A DNA stretch of 64,000 nucleotides from an uncultured Prevotella sp. GTDB lineage: Bacteria > Bacteroidota > Bacteroidia > Bacteroidales > Bacteroidaceae. Below the pieces are notes generated by a model. The model had not been told where the DNA came from. It did no database searches and worked only from the letters and a program-made list of their open reading frames with translations. Both the position numbers and the translations under genes were made by a program. Position 1 is the stretch's first letter, and each line of letters starts with the position of its first letter. Shown here one piece after another: positions 52,387 to 61,973 of the stretch. The DNA lies in the NCBI GenBank assembly GCA_900315695.1, contig ONAE01000008.1:1-64000 (forward strand), given 5' to 3'.

Positions 52387-53763
52387 ATGAAAAAATATCT
52401 ATTTATACTTGGCTTTGCAGGAACGGTATTTTTCTCAGCCTGCTCCACCTCTGACGATTTGACGGCAGAGAAACCGCCTGTAACTCCTGTTGTCGATCAG
52501 GCAGATGAGGCTGCGATGATTCGTGAAGCGGGTCAGAACAGTGACGTTTCCATCTCATTAGGAGTTGGTTCAAGTCGAGGTTTTACTAGATCTCCACTGG
52601 TCCCAGGTGAAGGTGGTGTCTTTTCAACAGAGGATAATAGATACCTCGGTGTTTTCTGTTTGTCTACTGGTATTCAGTCTGGCGTTGATGCTTCAACCTT
52701 ACCTACTAATGTTCAAAAAAATAATTGGAAGGATGATGATACTGGTCTTTTAGTCAGGATGAAAAATGTAGCAGCAAAAGTGGTCGATGGTGAAGTCACT
52801 TTCTTGGAAGGGGATGGCGCCGATCCTTCATTAGTTAAACATTGTTACTATCCAATGGGTAACTGGATGAAGTATAATTTCTATGCCTACTATCCTAGAC
52901 AAAATGAAACAGTTGAATTTGTTGGACAGGATAGGCCAACGATAGAATTTAGTAAAGTTGGTACCTATTATTATCTTCTGGAAAAATACTTTGAGATTGA
53001 CGGTACTCAGGACATTATTTGGGGTAAGGCTGATCCAACAGAAGCGACTGCTGTTTCTCCAGCTGCAAATGCCGCAGAACCTTATAGTGCAAGGTATTTC
53101 CGCTTGAAAACGGAAGAGGTAGGAGCAGGTAGTATTGTTAATTTTTATCCGAAATTGAAATTTGAACAACACAAACTGGTTCAATTTAGGTTTTTCGTCA
53201 AAGCTATCAATTCTGCTGTTGCTAATGCAGTAACAATAAAGAATATGTATATACCTAATGCTCTTGGTTATCTGTCACTTGTTATTGCAAATCAAGATCC
53301 CGCACCTGTAGATTCTATGAAAGAAGGAACGATAAAGGTGTTCGGCAAAAAGAACGTAAAGAAAAAGTTGAATATTAAGTGGCTTACTGGTGCAAATAAA
53401 GATAAAGACCGCTTCGATAAAGATGGAAATGGAACTCTGGAAGATCCAATAAATCCTATTCCGACCACTCTCGAGAATTATAATGATCCTATCGGCTATC
53501 TGATGCTAGCTTCTCCAACTATAGGAGAAAGTCGTGATCCAAACTTTAAGTATAGTTTGTTTTTGGATTTTTCTTCAAACGGTACTTCTGGTTTTGATTC
53601 GTCTGGTACGTTGAGTGTAGATCTGGATACTGAAGGTGGTTTCCAGGAAGGTAAGATATATAATATCGTCGTCACTATAAAATCTCCAGTGGAAATACAG
53701 GCAAAAGCCACACTCGAAGAGTGGATTCCTGTGGCGACTCCAGTAAAACTCGATGCAAATTAA
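52387..53763 (+). CDS. Fimbrillin-like lipoprotein, paralogue A
   Basis: A 458-residue lipoprotein (lipobox FSAC, Cys 19) with SSRGFTRSP (R64, R68) as a possible maturation site. The core has YYPMGNWMKYNFYAYYPRQ, DGTQDIIWGKADP and KLVQFRFFVKA. The C-terminus ends in IYNIVVTIKS plus KATLEEW, the donor-like strand. It shares long near-identical DNA with the next gene, including about 90 bases around 53284-53373. It is probably a minor or alternative pilin. Confidence 0.78.
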   Translation: MKKYLFILGFAGTVFFSACSTSDDLTAEKPPVTPVVDQADEAAMIREAGQNSDVSISLGVGSSRGFTRSPLVPGEGGVFSTEDNRYLGVFCLSTGIQSGVDASTLPTNVQKNNWKDDDTGLLVRMKNVAAKVVDGEVTFLEGDGADPSLVKHCYYPMGNWMKYNFYAYYPRQNETVEFVGQDRPTIEFSKVGTYYYLLEKYFEIDGTQDIIWGKADPTEATAVSPAANAAEPYSARYFRLKTEEVGAGSIVNFYPKLKFEQHKLVQFRFFVKAINSAVANAVTIKNMYIPNALGYLSLVIANQDPAPVDSMKEGTIKVFGKKNVKKKLNIKWLTGANKDKDRFDKDGNGTLEDPINPIPTTLENYNDPIGYLMLASPTIGESRDPNFKYSLFLDFSSNGTSGFDSSGTLSVDLDTEGGFQEGKIYNIVVTIKSPVEIQAKATLEEWIPVATPVKLDAN

Positions 53764-53833
53764 TCTTCTCTTATATAGTTCCTGTGCATCGAAAAGATGA
53801 GCAGGTGGTGTATTTAAAGAAATAAAAAATTGA

Positions 53834-55045
53834 ATGAATAAATATCTCTTTATCCTTGGCATAGTGGGAACAGCCTTTATTTTTGGCTGTACCTCTGACG
53901 ACTTGACTATGGTCCCTTCTCAAGAAGAGGAGAGAGCATTAATTGTTGAGGCTAGCCAGGATAGTGATGTGCCTATTACTTTGGGGATTGCTTCGAGTCG
54001 AGGTGTTACTCGTTCGCCACTTGGAGGAGGTGATTTCTCCATTCCAGAAGGGGAATACCTTGGTGTGTTCTGTCTTTCAACAGGTATTCAGTCCGGCGTT
54101 GATGCATCTTTATTACCTTCTAATATAAGACTTAATAGATGGAATAGTGATGATACTGGTCTTTTAGTCAGGATGAAAAATGTACCTGCTTCTGTTTCAT
54201 CAGGCGATGTTACCTTCATGAATTCAAATGCGACAGCCGTCCAAACCTATTATTACCCAATGGGTAATTGGATGAAGTATAATTTTTATGCCTATTATCC
54301 AAGACAAGAAGAAACAGTTGAATTTGTTGGACAAGATAGACCAACGATAGAATTTAGCAAAGATGATAATAATTATTACTATCTTCTTGAAAAATATTAT
54401 GAGATTGACGGAACTCAGGATATCATTTGGGGTAAGGCTGATCCTCCAGAAGGTGATGCTTTCAGTGCTAGATATTTCATTGAGAATGTTTCAGCAGATA
54501 AACCTCAATTTAGCTTTGAGCACAAGTTGGTGCAATTTAGGTTCTTTGTCAAAGCTGCAAATCCTGATGTCGCTGACAATGTTAAAATAACAAATATGTC
54601 TGTACCTAATGCTCTTGGGTATTTGGCACTTGTTATTGCAAATCAAAATCCCGCACCTGTAGATTCTATGAAAGAAGGAACGATAAAGGTGTTCGGCAAA
54701 AAGAACGTAAAGAAAAAGTTGAATGTTAAGTGGTTAAGTAACGACGATAATTATAAGGATAAAGACCGCTTCGATGGTACTATTGGAAATGCTTTGGCAA
54801 TTACGACTGATGCTGTAGATTATAATAATCCAGTTGGCTATCTGATGCTTGCCAATCCTGCTATAGGAAAAAGTCGTGATGGAAACTTCAAGTATGAATT
54901 GCAGTTGGATTGGGCTAAAAAAGTTGGTGATGATTTTGTAGTGCAGGGCATTCCAATAAGTGTTGAATTGGGTGGTGATTTTGCAGAAGGTAAGATATAC
55001 AACATTGTCGTCACTGTGAATCCAGATTTGAATCCCACACCGTAG
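53834..55045 (+). CDS. Fimbrillin-like lipoprotein, paralogue B lacking the C-terminal segment
   Basis: A 403-residue lipoprotein (lipobox FGC, Cys 19) closely related to the preceding product: SSRGVTRSP (R56, R60), NWMKYNFYAYYPRQ, DGTQDIIWGKADPP and the block encoded at 54634-54723. It ends at KIYNIVVTVNPDLNPTP, about 20 residues short of paralogue A, without the ATLEEW-type strand. I found no frameshifted remnant after the stop, so the shortening looks real. A pilin without a donor strand could only receive, not give, so it may cap one end of the fibre (inference). Confidence 0.78.
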   Translation: MNKYLFILGIVGTAFIFGCTSDDLTMVPSQEEERALIVEASQDSDVPITLGIASSRGVTRSPLGGGDFSIPEGEYLGVFCLSTGIQSGVDASLLPSNIRLNRWNSDDTGLLVRMKNVPASVSSGDVTFMNSNATAVQTYYYPMGNWMKYNFYAYYPRQEETVEFVGQDRPTIEFSKDDNNYYYLLEKYYEIDGTQDIIWGKADPPEGDAFSARYFIENVSADKPQFSFEHKLVQFRFFVKAANPDVADNVKITNMSVPNALGYLALVIANQNPAPVDSMKEGTIKVFGKKNVKKKLNVKWLSNDDNYKDKDRFDGTIGNALAITTDAVDYNNPVGYLMLANPAIGKSRDGNFKYELQLDWAKKVGDDFVVQGIPISVELGGDFAEGKIYNIVVTVNPDLNPTP

Positions 55046-55089
55046 GTGCATTTAAAACAAAGGAAACAATAAAGAAACATAACAGACGA

Positions 55090-55650
55090 ATGAAGAAGAA
55101 GCTATTGATGACCGTGATGCTTTCGACCTTTTGGTGCGTGGCTACTCGTGCGCAGATGATTGCGGCGAATATCGACGCATTGTGGGCGGTGATGATGTCG
55201 CCGAGCATCGGTCTGGAAATGGTGGTAGGCGAACGCTCTACCATCGGGTTGAACGGACTGCTGGTACACAAACCCTACGGCAAGAACATCAAGTTGCTGG
55301 AGTTGCAGCCGGAATACAGATACTACTTCTCAGGACGTCCGATGTTTCGTGAGTTTATCGGTATCGGGGCCGTGGGTGGTACCCATGACATCGAGTGGAA
55401 AGGTAAGATCTATGACGGTATGAACATAGGCCTGGGTGTGACCTTCGGTTACGTGATGCCCATCGGCAAACGATTCAACGTGGATTTCCACGCTGGCTTC
55501 GGAGCCGTGTATTATAACCATAAAGAGTATTTCACTGGCGACCAGTATGACGCTGACTCTGCCGTAGATGGGCTGGAGAAGAATAATGCCTCCGGTTACT
55601 ACCTGCTGCCCACGCGCATTGGTGTCAGTATAACCTATATAATAAAATGA
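55090..55650 (+). CDS. DUF3575 domain-containing protein
   Basis: A 186-residue exported protein (signal peptide ending TRAQ). It has the DUF3575 pattern NIDALWAVMMSPSIGLEM, a PEYRYYFSG block, GIGAVGGTHDIEWKG and YVMPIGKRFNVDFHAGFG, consistent with a small eight-stranded outer-membrane barrel. It overlaps the following OmpA-like gene by four bases (ATGA). DUF3575 proteins accompany fimbrial and DUF3868 genes in Bacteroidetes; a role in pilus biogenesis is inference. Confidence 0.85.
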   Translation: MKKKLLMTVMLSTFWCVATRAQMIAANIDALWAVMMSPSIGLEMVVGERSTIGLNGLLVHKPYGKNIKLLELQPEYRYYFSGRPMFREFIGIGAVGGTHDIEWKGKIYDGMNIGLGVTFGYVMPIGKRFNVDFHAGFGAVYYNHKEYFTGDQYDADSAVDGLEKNNASGYYLLPTRIGVSITYIIK

Positions 55651-58316
55651 GCAACTGCATGAAACACCTGTTCCTGGCCTTGTTGCCTGTGATGCTTCTG
55701 TCGATGGTGGCGGAGGCTCAGGAGGTGGTGCCTGTCACTGTGCAGGGTCAGGTGACTGTGCATAATAAGGACAACGGAAAGGATATCCGTGAGCGTGTGG
55801 AATATACGCTGCTGACAAAGCAGCAGGCACAGGAAGCCAAGGCTGCCTTCGACCGGTTGACGGGTGAGGGCGACAAGTCGCAGAACATCTCGGAAGACGA
55901 GATAGAGGCCATCGACCGCCTGAAGCGCAAATATGGTTTCGTGAAGAAGAACACCACGCGAGCCAGTGGACGCTTCACCATCAATGCCGCGACAACTCTC
56001 TGTCTGCTCTTTATCACTGGTCAGGAGGCGAAGGTGTCGGATATCATCGAGATCGAACCGGGAAAGACGGAATATGATGTGGTGATCAACGTGCAGCGTC
56101 TGCGCGAGGTGGTGAAGCAGGGTAAAGCCGTAGAACGAGAGTCGATCGGCGGTGGCGGTGGCGATACCGGCGACGGTAACAGTTACTTCCATATCAGCCT
56201 GAATATCCCGAAGGGCATCGGTAAGGAGTCGTCACGACTGATCATTCAGACATATGCTGTGTGCTGTCAGACCGATGACACCGTGGCCTATTGTGAGCCG
56301 CTGGTGTATGAGGGTAAGGAGTATCATGAACTGCAGAACAAACGCATGGACTATGATTACTTCAGAAATGATCTGCTGGCTGACGCTTATCGCGACGGTA
56401 TGGAACTGAGCAGCGACGAGTGGATTCGCATCGATACGACGCTGGTCTATGAGAAAGAGGATAAGAACCTGGACTACCGGGGACCGTTTACCTATGTGCT
56501 GGAAGACTACCACCATGTGTATAAGAAAGGCGGGTGGGGAGGCACTTGTCTCTTTGAGCGTCCGTTTAAGTTCGTGGATTTCACACCGGCATTGGCTGAG
56601 TTACCACTCTCGGAGGAGTTCCGTGAGGATGCCCAGTCGCAGTTCGGACAGGAGAACCGCGACCTGCAGCTGCGCTTCGTAGTAGGTAAGGATGTGCTGG
56701 AAGAGGATTCCATGAACCAGGTGAACATCGACAAGCTGATCAGTGAGCTCCGTTCTTATGGTGACAAGCTCGTGGCACCGAAGATTCAGGGTTTTGCTTC
56801 GCCGGAAGGTAGCATGAAGGTGAACCAGGATCTGGCCTTGCGTCGTGCCCAGTATGCGGCCCGTATCATTCAGCGCTACCTGCCCAGTGGGGTGACGGTA
56901 TCGAGCTCATCGAGCGTCTATACCTGGAACGATGTGGTGGATGCACTTGCCAAGAAGGGTAAGACGGAGATCGTTGACCAGGTGAGAGCCATCATCGACA
57001 GGACGGAGGATCCTTACAGCGAGCTGCGCCAGCTGGAGTACTATGAGTCTGACATCGAACCCGTGCTGGAGAGCATGCGTGCCATGCGAGCCTCCTACCA
57101 GTATCTGCGGGCGAAGGTGCTCTCGCCTGAGGAGGCTGTGGAGGAGTACTTTACCCATAAGCGCGACTACCAGACTGGTAAGAAGAAGTTCTCGAACGGT
57201 GACTTCTGGAATATCTACAACAGTCTGGAGGATGAGGCTGAGGCTGACTCGCTGACACTCTTGGCGTATAACTACATCACCAAGGATCCGGAATATGCGA
57301 CGGAGAACATCATCGCACCCTATGTGGCTAACCGCTATGCCATCTACAACCTGAAGAAAGGCACGCCTAACGCCCGGATCTTGGAGCCGTTTATCGACCT
57401 GTCGTACCGTAATGTCAATGCGAAGAAAGGTATCGATGACTTCCTGACTATCACCATCAACCGTAAGGAGATCCTGCTGAACCAGGCGGTGACTTATTTC
57501 CAGGAGCAGAAGATGGACTCGGCGATGTATTTCATCAACTGGCTGCGACGTGCTCAGGTGAGCGATGCCACCCTGGATAACCTGGAGAAATATATGGACC
57601 TGAAGAGACTGCACTTCATCCATAACAAGAGCCTGCAACAGCGACAGACCTATGAGGCCGCGAAGAACTTCGTGCTCTCCGTGAGCGACGAGAACAAGGC
57701 TATCCTCTATTCGGAGATCCCAGACTGGGGTATGACCGACGAGGCGATGAAATATGTGGATAAGCTGCCCGACAACTCGGCTAAGAAGTGGTATCTGAAA
57801 GCGCTGCTGTGGGTGGATAAGGCCGGCAAGGAGCCGCGCGACTTTGATGAGTCGGAGACGGTGACAGCTAACAGCGACTTTAAGGTTCTTACCCCGGCGG
57901 AGGAGGATCAGCTGATGATGAGTAATCCGGGAGAATACAACCTGTATATGGAGAAATTGTCGGCATGGCAGCACCAGCGTGACTCGATTGCGGCAGCACG
58001 TCCCAAACAGGCCGACGATGACATCGACATTGAAGGCATACCGTATTATCTGGCGTATTTCAATCATGCCTTCGAACTGGAGCCGCTCTATAAGCGTATC
58101 TATTTCACGGAGGGACACGTCACGGAGGATTTGAGAAGGCAATATAAGTACAAGAATAAGAATATACCAGCTTACCGCAAGTTGTTCCGTCTGCTCTACG
58201 AACAGGATCAGAAACGTAAAGAGGAAGAGTATGAGGACAACGGAGAGAATGAAGAGCTGAATAATGAAGAGACAGAACAACATGAAGAGAATACTGCTGA
58301 TACTGCTCATCTGTAA
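55647..58316 (+). CDS. DUF3868-like protein with OmpA-like domain
   Basis: An 889-residue exported protein (signal peptide ending AEAQ) with a beta-rich N-terminal half (about 25-330). An OmpA-like peptidoglycan-binding domain (about 355-430) has GFASPEGS and ALRRAQYAARIIQRYL. A long helical, repeat-like C-terminal part (about 450-800) follows, and an acidic Glu/Asn-rich tail. It probably spans from the outer-membrane complex to peptidoglycan. Start overlaps DUF3575, and the acidic tail's DNA overlaps the next gene in another frame, so the three genes are tightly coupled. Confidence 0.78.
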   Translation: MSNCMKHLFLALLPVMLLSMVAEAQEVVPVTVQGQVTVHNKDNGKDIRERVEYTLLTKQQAQEAKAAFDRLTGEGDKSQNISEDEIEAIDRLKRKYGFVKKNTTRASGRFTINAATTLCLLFITGQEAKVSDIIEIEPGKTEYDVVINVQRLREVVKQGKAVERESIGGGGGDTGDGNSYFHISLNIPKGIGKESSRLIIQTYAVCCQTDDTVAYCEPLVYEGKEYHELQNKRMDYDYFRNDLLADAYRDGMELSSDEWIRIDTTLVYEKEDKNLDYRGPFTYVLEDYHHVYKKGGWGGTCLFERPFKFVDFTPALAELPLSEEFREDAQSQFGQENRDLQLRFVVGKDVLEEDSMNQVNIDKLISELRSYGDKLVAPKIQGFASPEGSMKVNQDLALRRAQYAARIIQRYLPSGVTVSSSSSVYTWNDVVDALAKKGKTEIVDQVRAIIDRTEDPYSELRQLEYYESDIEPVLESMRAMRASYQYLRAKVLSPEEAVEEYFTHKRDYQTGKKKFSNGDFWNIYNSLEDEAEADSLTLLAYNYITKDPEYATENIIAPYVANRYAIYNLKKGTPNARILEPFIDLSYRNVNAKKGIDDFLTITINRKEILLNQAVTYFQEQKMDSAMYFINWLRRAQVSDATLDNLEKYMDLKRLHFIHNKSLQQRQTYEAAKNFVLSVSDENKAILYSEIPDWGMTDEAMKYVDKLPDNSAKKWYLKALLWVDKAGKEPRDFDESETVTANSDFKVLTPAEEDQLMMSNPGEYNLYMEKLSAWQHQRDSIAAARPKQADDDIDIEGIPYYLAYFNHAFELEPLYKRIYFTEGHVTEDLRRQYKYKNKNIPAYRKLFRLLYEQDQKRKEEEYEDNGENEELNNEETEQHEENTADTAHL

Positions 58317-60483
58317 TGTGACCCTTGCCAGTGGTCATGCTTTTACGCTGTCGATGGATGAATTGACCGCGCCTAGCGATACGACCCGATATGGAGAGGA
58401 TAGCGACGAGGCTACCAACGATACCATCAACCGTCAGGCAAAGAACAGGGCTGAGGGCTTGGATGCGATCCAACTGGTGATGGAGAGACGCTATAAGGCC
58501 TACAACGAGGAGTTTACGAAGAAGTGGCACGACCACCTCTTCATACAGGCAGGTCTCGGCTTTGAAAAGATGGCTTCTGCCGGTGCCGGCTATCAGTTCA
58601 ACACCTTGAGCGCATTTAACTTAGGTGTTGGTAAGCAGTTTAACAAGTTCAACACGCTACGCCTGATGTTTCACGGGGCCTGGGGCTACCAGCAGTCGAA
58701 AGACCGACTCTTCACGAAATTCGGTCTGCGTCTGGATCATACCTTCAGTCTGTCGTCGTTCTTCAGCGGCTACAAGCCATCGCGACTGCTAGATATCTCA
58801 ACCCTGTTGGGTGTGGGTGTGCAGTTCAGTAACCTGAGTTATAAGAACAAGCTCTGGGAGGAAGAGTTGCAGAGGCAGATGGACGAGTGGGAGGCACTGG
58901 GCGACATGGAGGAGGTGCAGCTGATTCGTGACAACTGGCCGAAGGATAAAAGTGCTACGGCTTTTGAGGCGCATATCGGTGCACAGCTGAAGTTCTTTAC
59001 GGGTCCGCAGGGCTATATCTCCGTGGAACCATACGTCGGTATGGGTGGGGCTAGCACGGATCTCACCGAACATAAGAACTGGCGTAAGACGGATATCTTC
59101 TATGGACTTAATTTAAACTATATCTACTATATCCATAACAACCTCTCGCCCAGAGAGCGTATGAACTATATCAAGAACCGATATGTCAGGGATCTGCTCT
59201 CTGCCGACTCGGTACTGCTCAGTTGGCAGCAGCCGTGGTTCTTTGAGTTTTCCAATGGTATCGACTTCCTATCGGGCAGTCAGCTGAGTACTGGCGAGAC
59301 GATGGGCCATGATATTGCCCTGAGTGTCGGACGTTGGTTCTCGCCTGTGATCGGTCTGAGACTGACGGGCTCCGTGCGTCAGATGACCTGGCGTAAGAGC
59401 TTCGTGCCGGTGAAGGATGAAATGCTGCCGCAGTCTCACGGCTACGAATCTAGTCTGCATAATATTTATACGGGCGTCAGACTGGAGGCGATCTTCAATC
59501 CTTTCGGCTTCATGAATAACTTCACCTGGAACAACTCGCTGGGTGCCTATCTGTTGGGTGGCTATGAGTATGGTTGGGTGACGAAATACCAGGATCAGAA
59601 ACTCAGTACGCGAAGTGAGGGCTATACGGGTGGTATCCACCTGTGGGCGAAGTTGAGCGACGGGTTGCACCTGTTTGTGGAACCCCGTTATATCCACTAT
59701 GTCTATAAGGTGCCCTATACCAACGTGGACTGGAACAAACAGTTCTCCGACAACAGCTTCTCTGTGAGTGTCGGTTTCTCGGTGGCTACCCGTTCACGTC
59801 AGTTCCGGAACATGGATCGTGATGAGTCCCGTGGCGGTTATCCGTTGCGTCAGGTGAAGGTAGGTGTGGCCGGTGGCTTTAACATATTCCACACCAAGGA
59901 ATCGAATGACAGAGGTATTGACCTTGGCTATAATGGTAAATTATGGGGCGAATATCATCTTAACAGACTGCATTCTTTCCGGCTTGCGGGTGAGTTCGTG
60001 GGACTGAAGACGATGGGTGCCTCGGAATTCTATGACTATAATATGGAGAGTGCGGACCCCGAAAGTACGGTTGTCACACGAGAGGGTTTGTGGGATCATC
60101 AACTGAAGTTTGCTCTGGCAAGTGCTGGTTATCAGGTGAACTTGAGCAATCTGCTGGTAGGTTATCAGGCGCAGCGGAAAGTTGACCTGAGTGTGTTCCT
60201 TGGTCCGTCGCTGATGATTCCTATTCAGGATAAGGCGGTGATCTCTCCTAACGAGCGTGTGATGGCAGGACATGAGGTGGTTTTGGTAGAGCCGTTTACG
60301 AAAGGCGGTATGTCGTTTGGCGGACATCTCGGCGTGAAAATGCGGATGGCTCTCAGTTCACGCCTCTCCCTCATTGTAGAACCGACGGCTTACTTCCTGG
60401 GTAATGCCAATCTGCCCTGTATTAATTTCCTCGGCGTGAAGTATATGCAGACGGTGAATGCCGGTTTACAGGTTGAATTTTAA
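58282..60483 (+). CDS. Predicted large outer-membrane beta-barrel protein
   Basis: A 733-residue exported protein (signal peptide MKRILLILLICNVTLASGHA). It has many alternating amphipathic strands with aromatic ends (LFIQAGLGFEKM, LLGGYEYGWVT, NAGLQVEF at the C-terminus). The final residue is Phe, the usual terminal signature for barrel insertion by BAM. Internal similarity between the first and last thirds suggests repeated barrel-like units. No family name is recognised. An ATG at 58264 adds six residues; 58282 gives the neater signal peptide. It overlaps the DUF3868 gene. Confidence 0.7.
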   Translation: MKRILLILLICNVTLASGHAFTLSMDELTAPSDTTRYGEDSDEATNDTINRQAKNRAEGLDAIQLVMERRYKAYNEEFTKKWHDHLFIQAGLGFEKMASAGAGYQFNTLSAFNLGVGKQFNKFNTLRLMFHGAWGYQQSKDRLFTKFGLRLDHTFSLSSFFSGYKPSRLLDISTLLGVGVQFSNLSYKNKLWEEELQRQMDEWEALGDMEEVQLIRDNWPKDKSATAFEAHIGAQLKFFTGPQGYISVEPYVGMGGASTDLTEHKNWRKTDIFYGLNLNYIYYIHNNLSPRERMNYIKNRYVRDLLSADSVLLSWQQPWFFEFSNGIDFLSGSQLSTGETMGHDIALSVGRWFSPVIGLRLTGSVRQMTWRKSFVPVKDEMLPQSHGYESSLHNIYTGVRLEAIFNPFGFMNNFTWNNSLGAYLLGGYEYGWVTKYQDQKLSTRSEGYTGGIHLWAKLSDGLHLFVEPRYIHYVYKVPYTNVDWNKQFSDNSFSVSVGFSVATRSRQFRNMDRDESRGGYPLRQVKVGVAGGFNIFHTKESNDRGIDLGYNGKLWGEYHLNRLHSFRLAGEFVGLKTMGASEFYDYNMESADPESTVVTREGLWDHQLKFALASAGYQVNLSNLLVGYQAQRKVDLSVFLGPSLMIPIQDKAVISPNERVMAGHEVVLVEPFTKGGMSFGGHLGVKMRMALSSRLSLIVEPTAYFLGNANLPCINFLGVKYMQTVNAGLQVEF

Positions 60484-60501
60484 ATCATGATGAACTGAAA
60501 T

Positions 60502-61971
60502 ATGAACAGAATACGAATCATACTTGTTGTCGCTGTTTTAGGCCTGTTGAGGGGCAGTGTGCTCCCTGTGGTTGCGCAGAGCGATCCGAAGGCAGCAATG
60601 GAGGCCATCAATTATGTGATCCGCCATGTGCGTCCTTCAACAGGAGCGGAGCCGTTGGCGGAGGAGCTGTGTAAGAGGTTCAAGAAGCATCCGGAAGTGA
60701 CTATGGCTATCGGTGAGGCCTTCTATCAGGCTGGCGACAGTCTCACGGCTAAGAAGTATTTCCGCAGGGCAATCCAGGAACACCCGGACTATGCACCGGT
60801 CTATATCGCTGCAGGTGCCTGGGCTGAAGAACGTTATAATGCATATGATGAGGCAATGGAATGGTATGACCAAGCCATCAAAGCCAACCCCAAGGATTCC
60901 ACCGGCTATATACGTTATGCCAAGGTGCTGACAAAACTGAGACGGCCTGCAGAGGCTGCCGACAAGATTAAGGAGATTACCCAGTATGTGCCTGAATTCC
61001 CTGTAAATAAGGAGATTGCGAGAATATATGCCAATCTGGGACAACTCTCGGAGGCCATTGATTTCTATGCCAAAGAGAATCTGGATAATCTGGATTCTGA
61101 GGATCTTAAGGATTATGCCACCGACTTGTTCCTTAAACATCAGTATAAGGAGAGCTTGGAGGTAGCGAAGTTTGGTGTAGGGAAGTTCCCCAAGCTGGCA
61201 CCGTTGAGTCGTCTTTGTTTATACAACAGTGTGGAACTAAAAGAATTTAAGGATGCTGTGAAGCACGGAGATTATCTGTTTACGAAAACCGAGAAGCATA
61301 ATAACACGTGGCAGGACTTGTATTATATGGCACTGGCCTGCAAGGGTGCTAACGAGCCATCAAGGGCACTTACCTGGTTTGAACAATGCACGAAAGCAAA
61401 GGATATCAGTGAGCGTGAGCGTAATGAGTCGTACCGAAGCATCGCTAGGATATACAAAGATATGGGAGAATATGATCAGGCTTCTGAGGCTTACGACAGG
61501 TTATATCAGTTACAGAAGGCTGAGAACAATGTTTCCGCACAAGATATCAACATGCATGCCCGTTTGTTCCTTGAACAGAGTACAGAGGTGAATGGTGAAG
61601 AGGTATATGAGTGCTATCGCAAGGCAAACAGACTGTATGAACTGTTGGCTCAGGAGTCGCCCGATAATGCGCCCTTGGCATACCATGCAATCATGCAGAA
61701 CTTCCAGCGTATGGATCCTAACTTTGAGCAGAAACTCGCGATAGAGCCTGCAAACAGGCTTATTAACCTGCTTAAGGGAAAATCGGATCTCAGTGATACA
61801 GAGAAGCGGCTGCTGGCCGACGGCTATTGGACACTTTGCTACAATCAGGCTATTACCCGCCCCCTGTATAGAGGCATTGTCAAGAAATGGGGTGAGGAGA
61901 TCCTGAAGCTGAATCCGGCTGACGAACGCCCCAAACGTATCTTTGTAACTTTGAAGATACAGTATCCTTGA
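60502..61971 (+). CDS. Tetratricopeptide repeat protein, exported
   Basis: A 489-residue periplasmic protein (signal peptide ending VVAQ) made of TPR and TPR-like helical repeats, for example DYAPVYIAAGAWAEERYNAYDEAMEWYDQAIKANP split over two units and later YDQASEAYDRLYQLQKAE. TPR proteins usually act as scaffolds. As the last gene of the pilus locus it may bind the OmpA-like or barrel protein. It lies 18 bases after the barrel gene and before a terminator. Confidence 0.8.
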   Translation: MNRIRIILVVAVLGLLRGSVLPVVAQSDPKAAMEAINYVIRHVRPSTGAEPLAEELCKRFKKHPEVTMAIGEAFYQAGDSLTAKKYFRRAIQEHPDYAPVYIAAGAWAEERYNAYDEAMEWYDQAIKANPKDSTGYIRYAKVLTKLRRPAEAADKIKEITQYVPEFPVNKEIARIYANLGQLSEAIDFYAKENLDNLDSEDLKDYATDLFLKHQYKESLEVAKFGVGKFPKLAPLSRLCLYNSVELKEFKDAVKHGDYLFTKTEKHNNTWQDLYYMALACKGANEPSRALTWFEQCTKAKDISERERNESYRSIARIYKDMGEYDQASEAYDRLYQLQKAENNVSAQDINMHARLFLEQSTEVNGEEVYECYRKANRLYELLAQESPDNAPLAYHAIMQNFQRMDPNFEQKLAIEPANRLINLLKGKSDLSDTEKRLLADGYWTLCYNQAITRPLYRGIVKKWGEEILKLNPADERPKRIFVTLKIQYP

Positions 61972-61973
61972 TT

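Noticed and set aside
55030..55089. Frameshift as the cause of the short pilin at 53834
   Set aside because: The other frames after the stop show no match to the missing strand of the paralogue.
56907..58310. Long open frame (467 codons) on the minus strand
   Set aside because: It is a shadow of the DUF3868 gene, which has a signal peptide, an OmpA-like domain and tight coupling to its neighbours. The minus frame has no promoter and a composition that mirrors codons of the plus strand.
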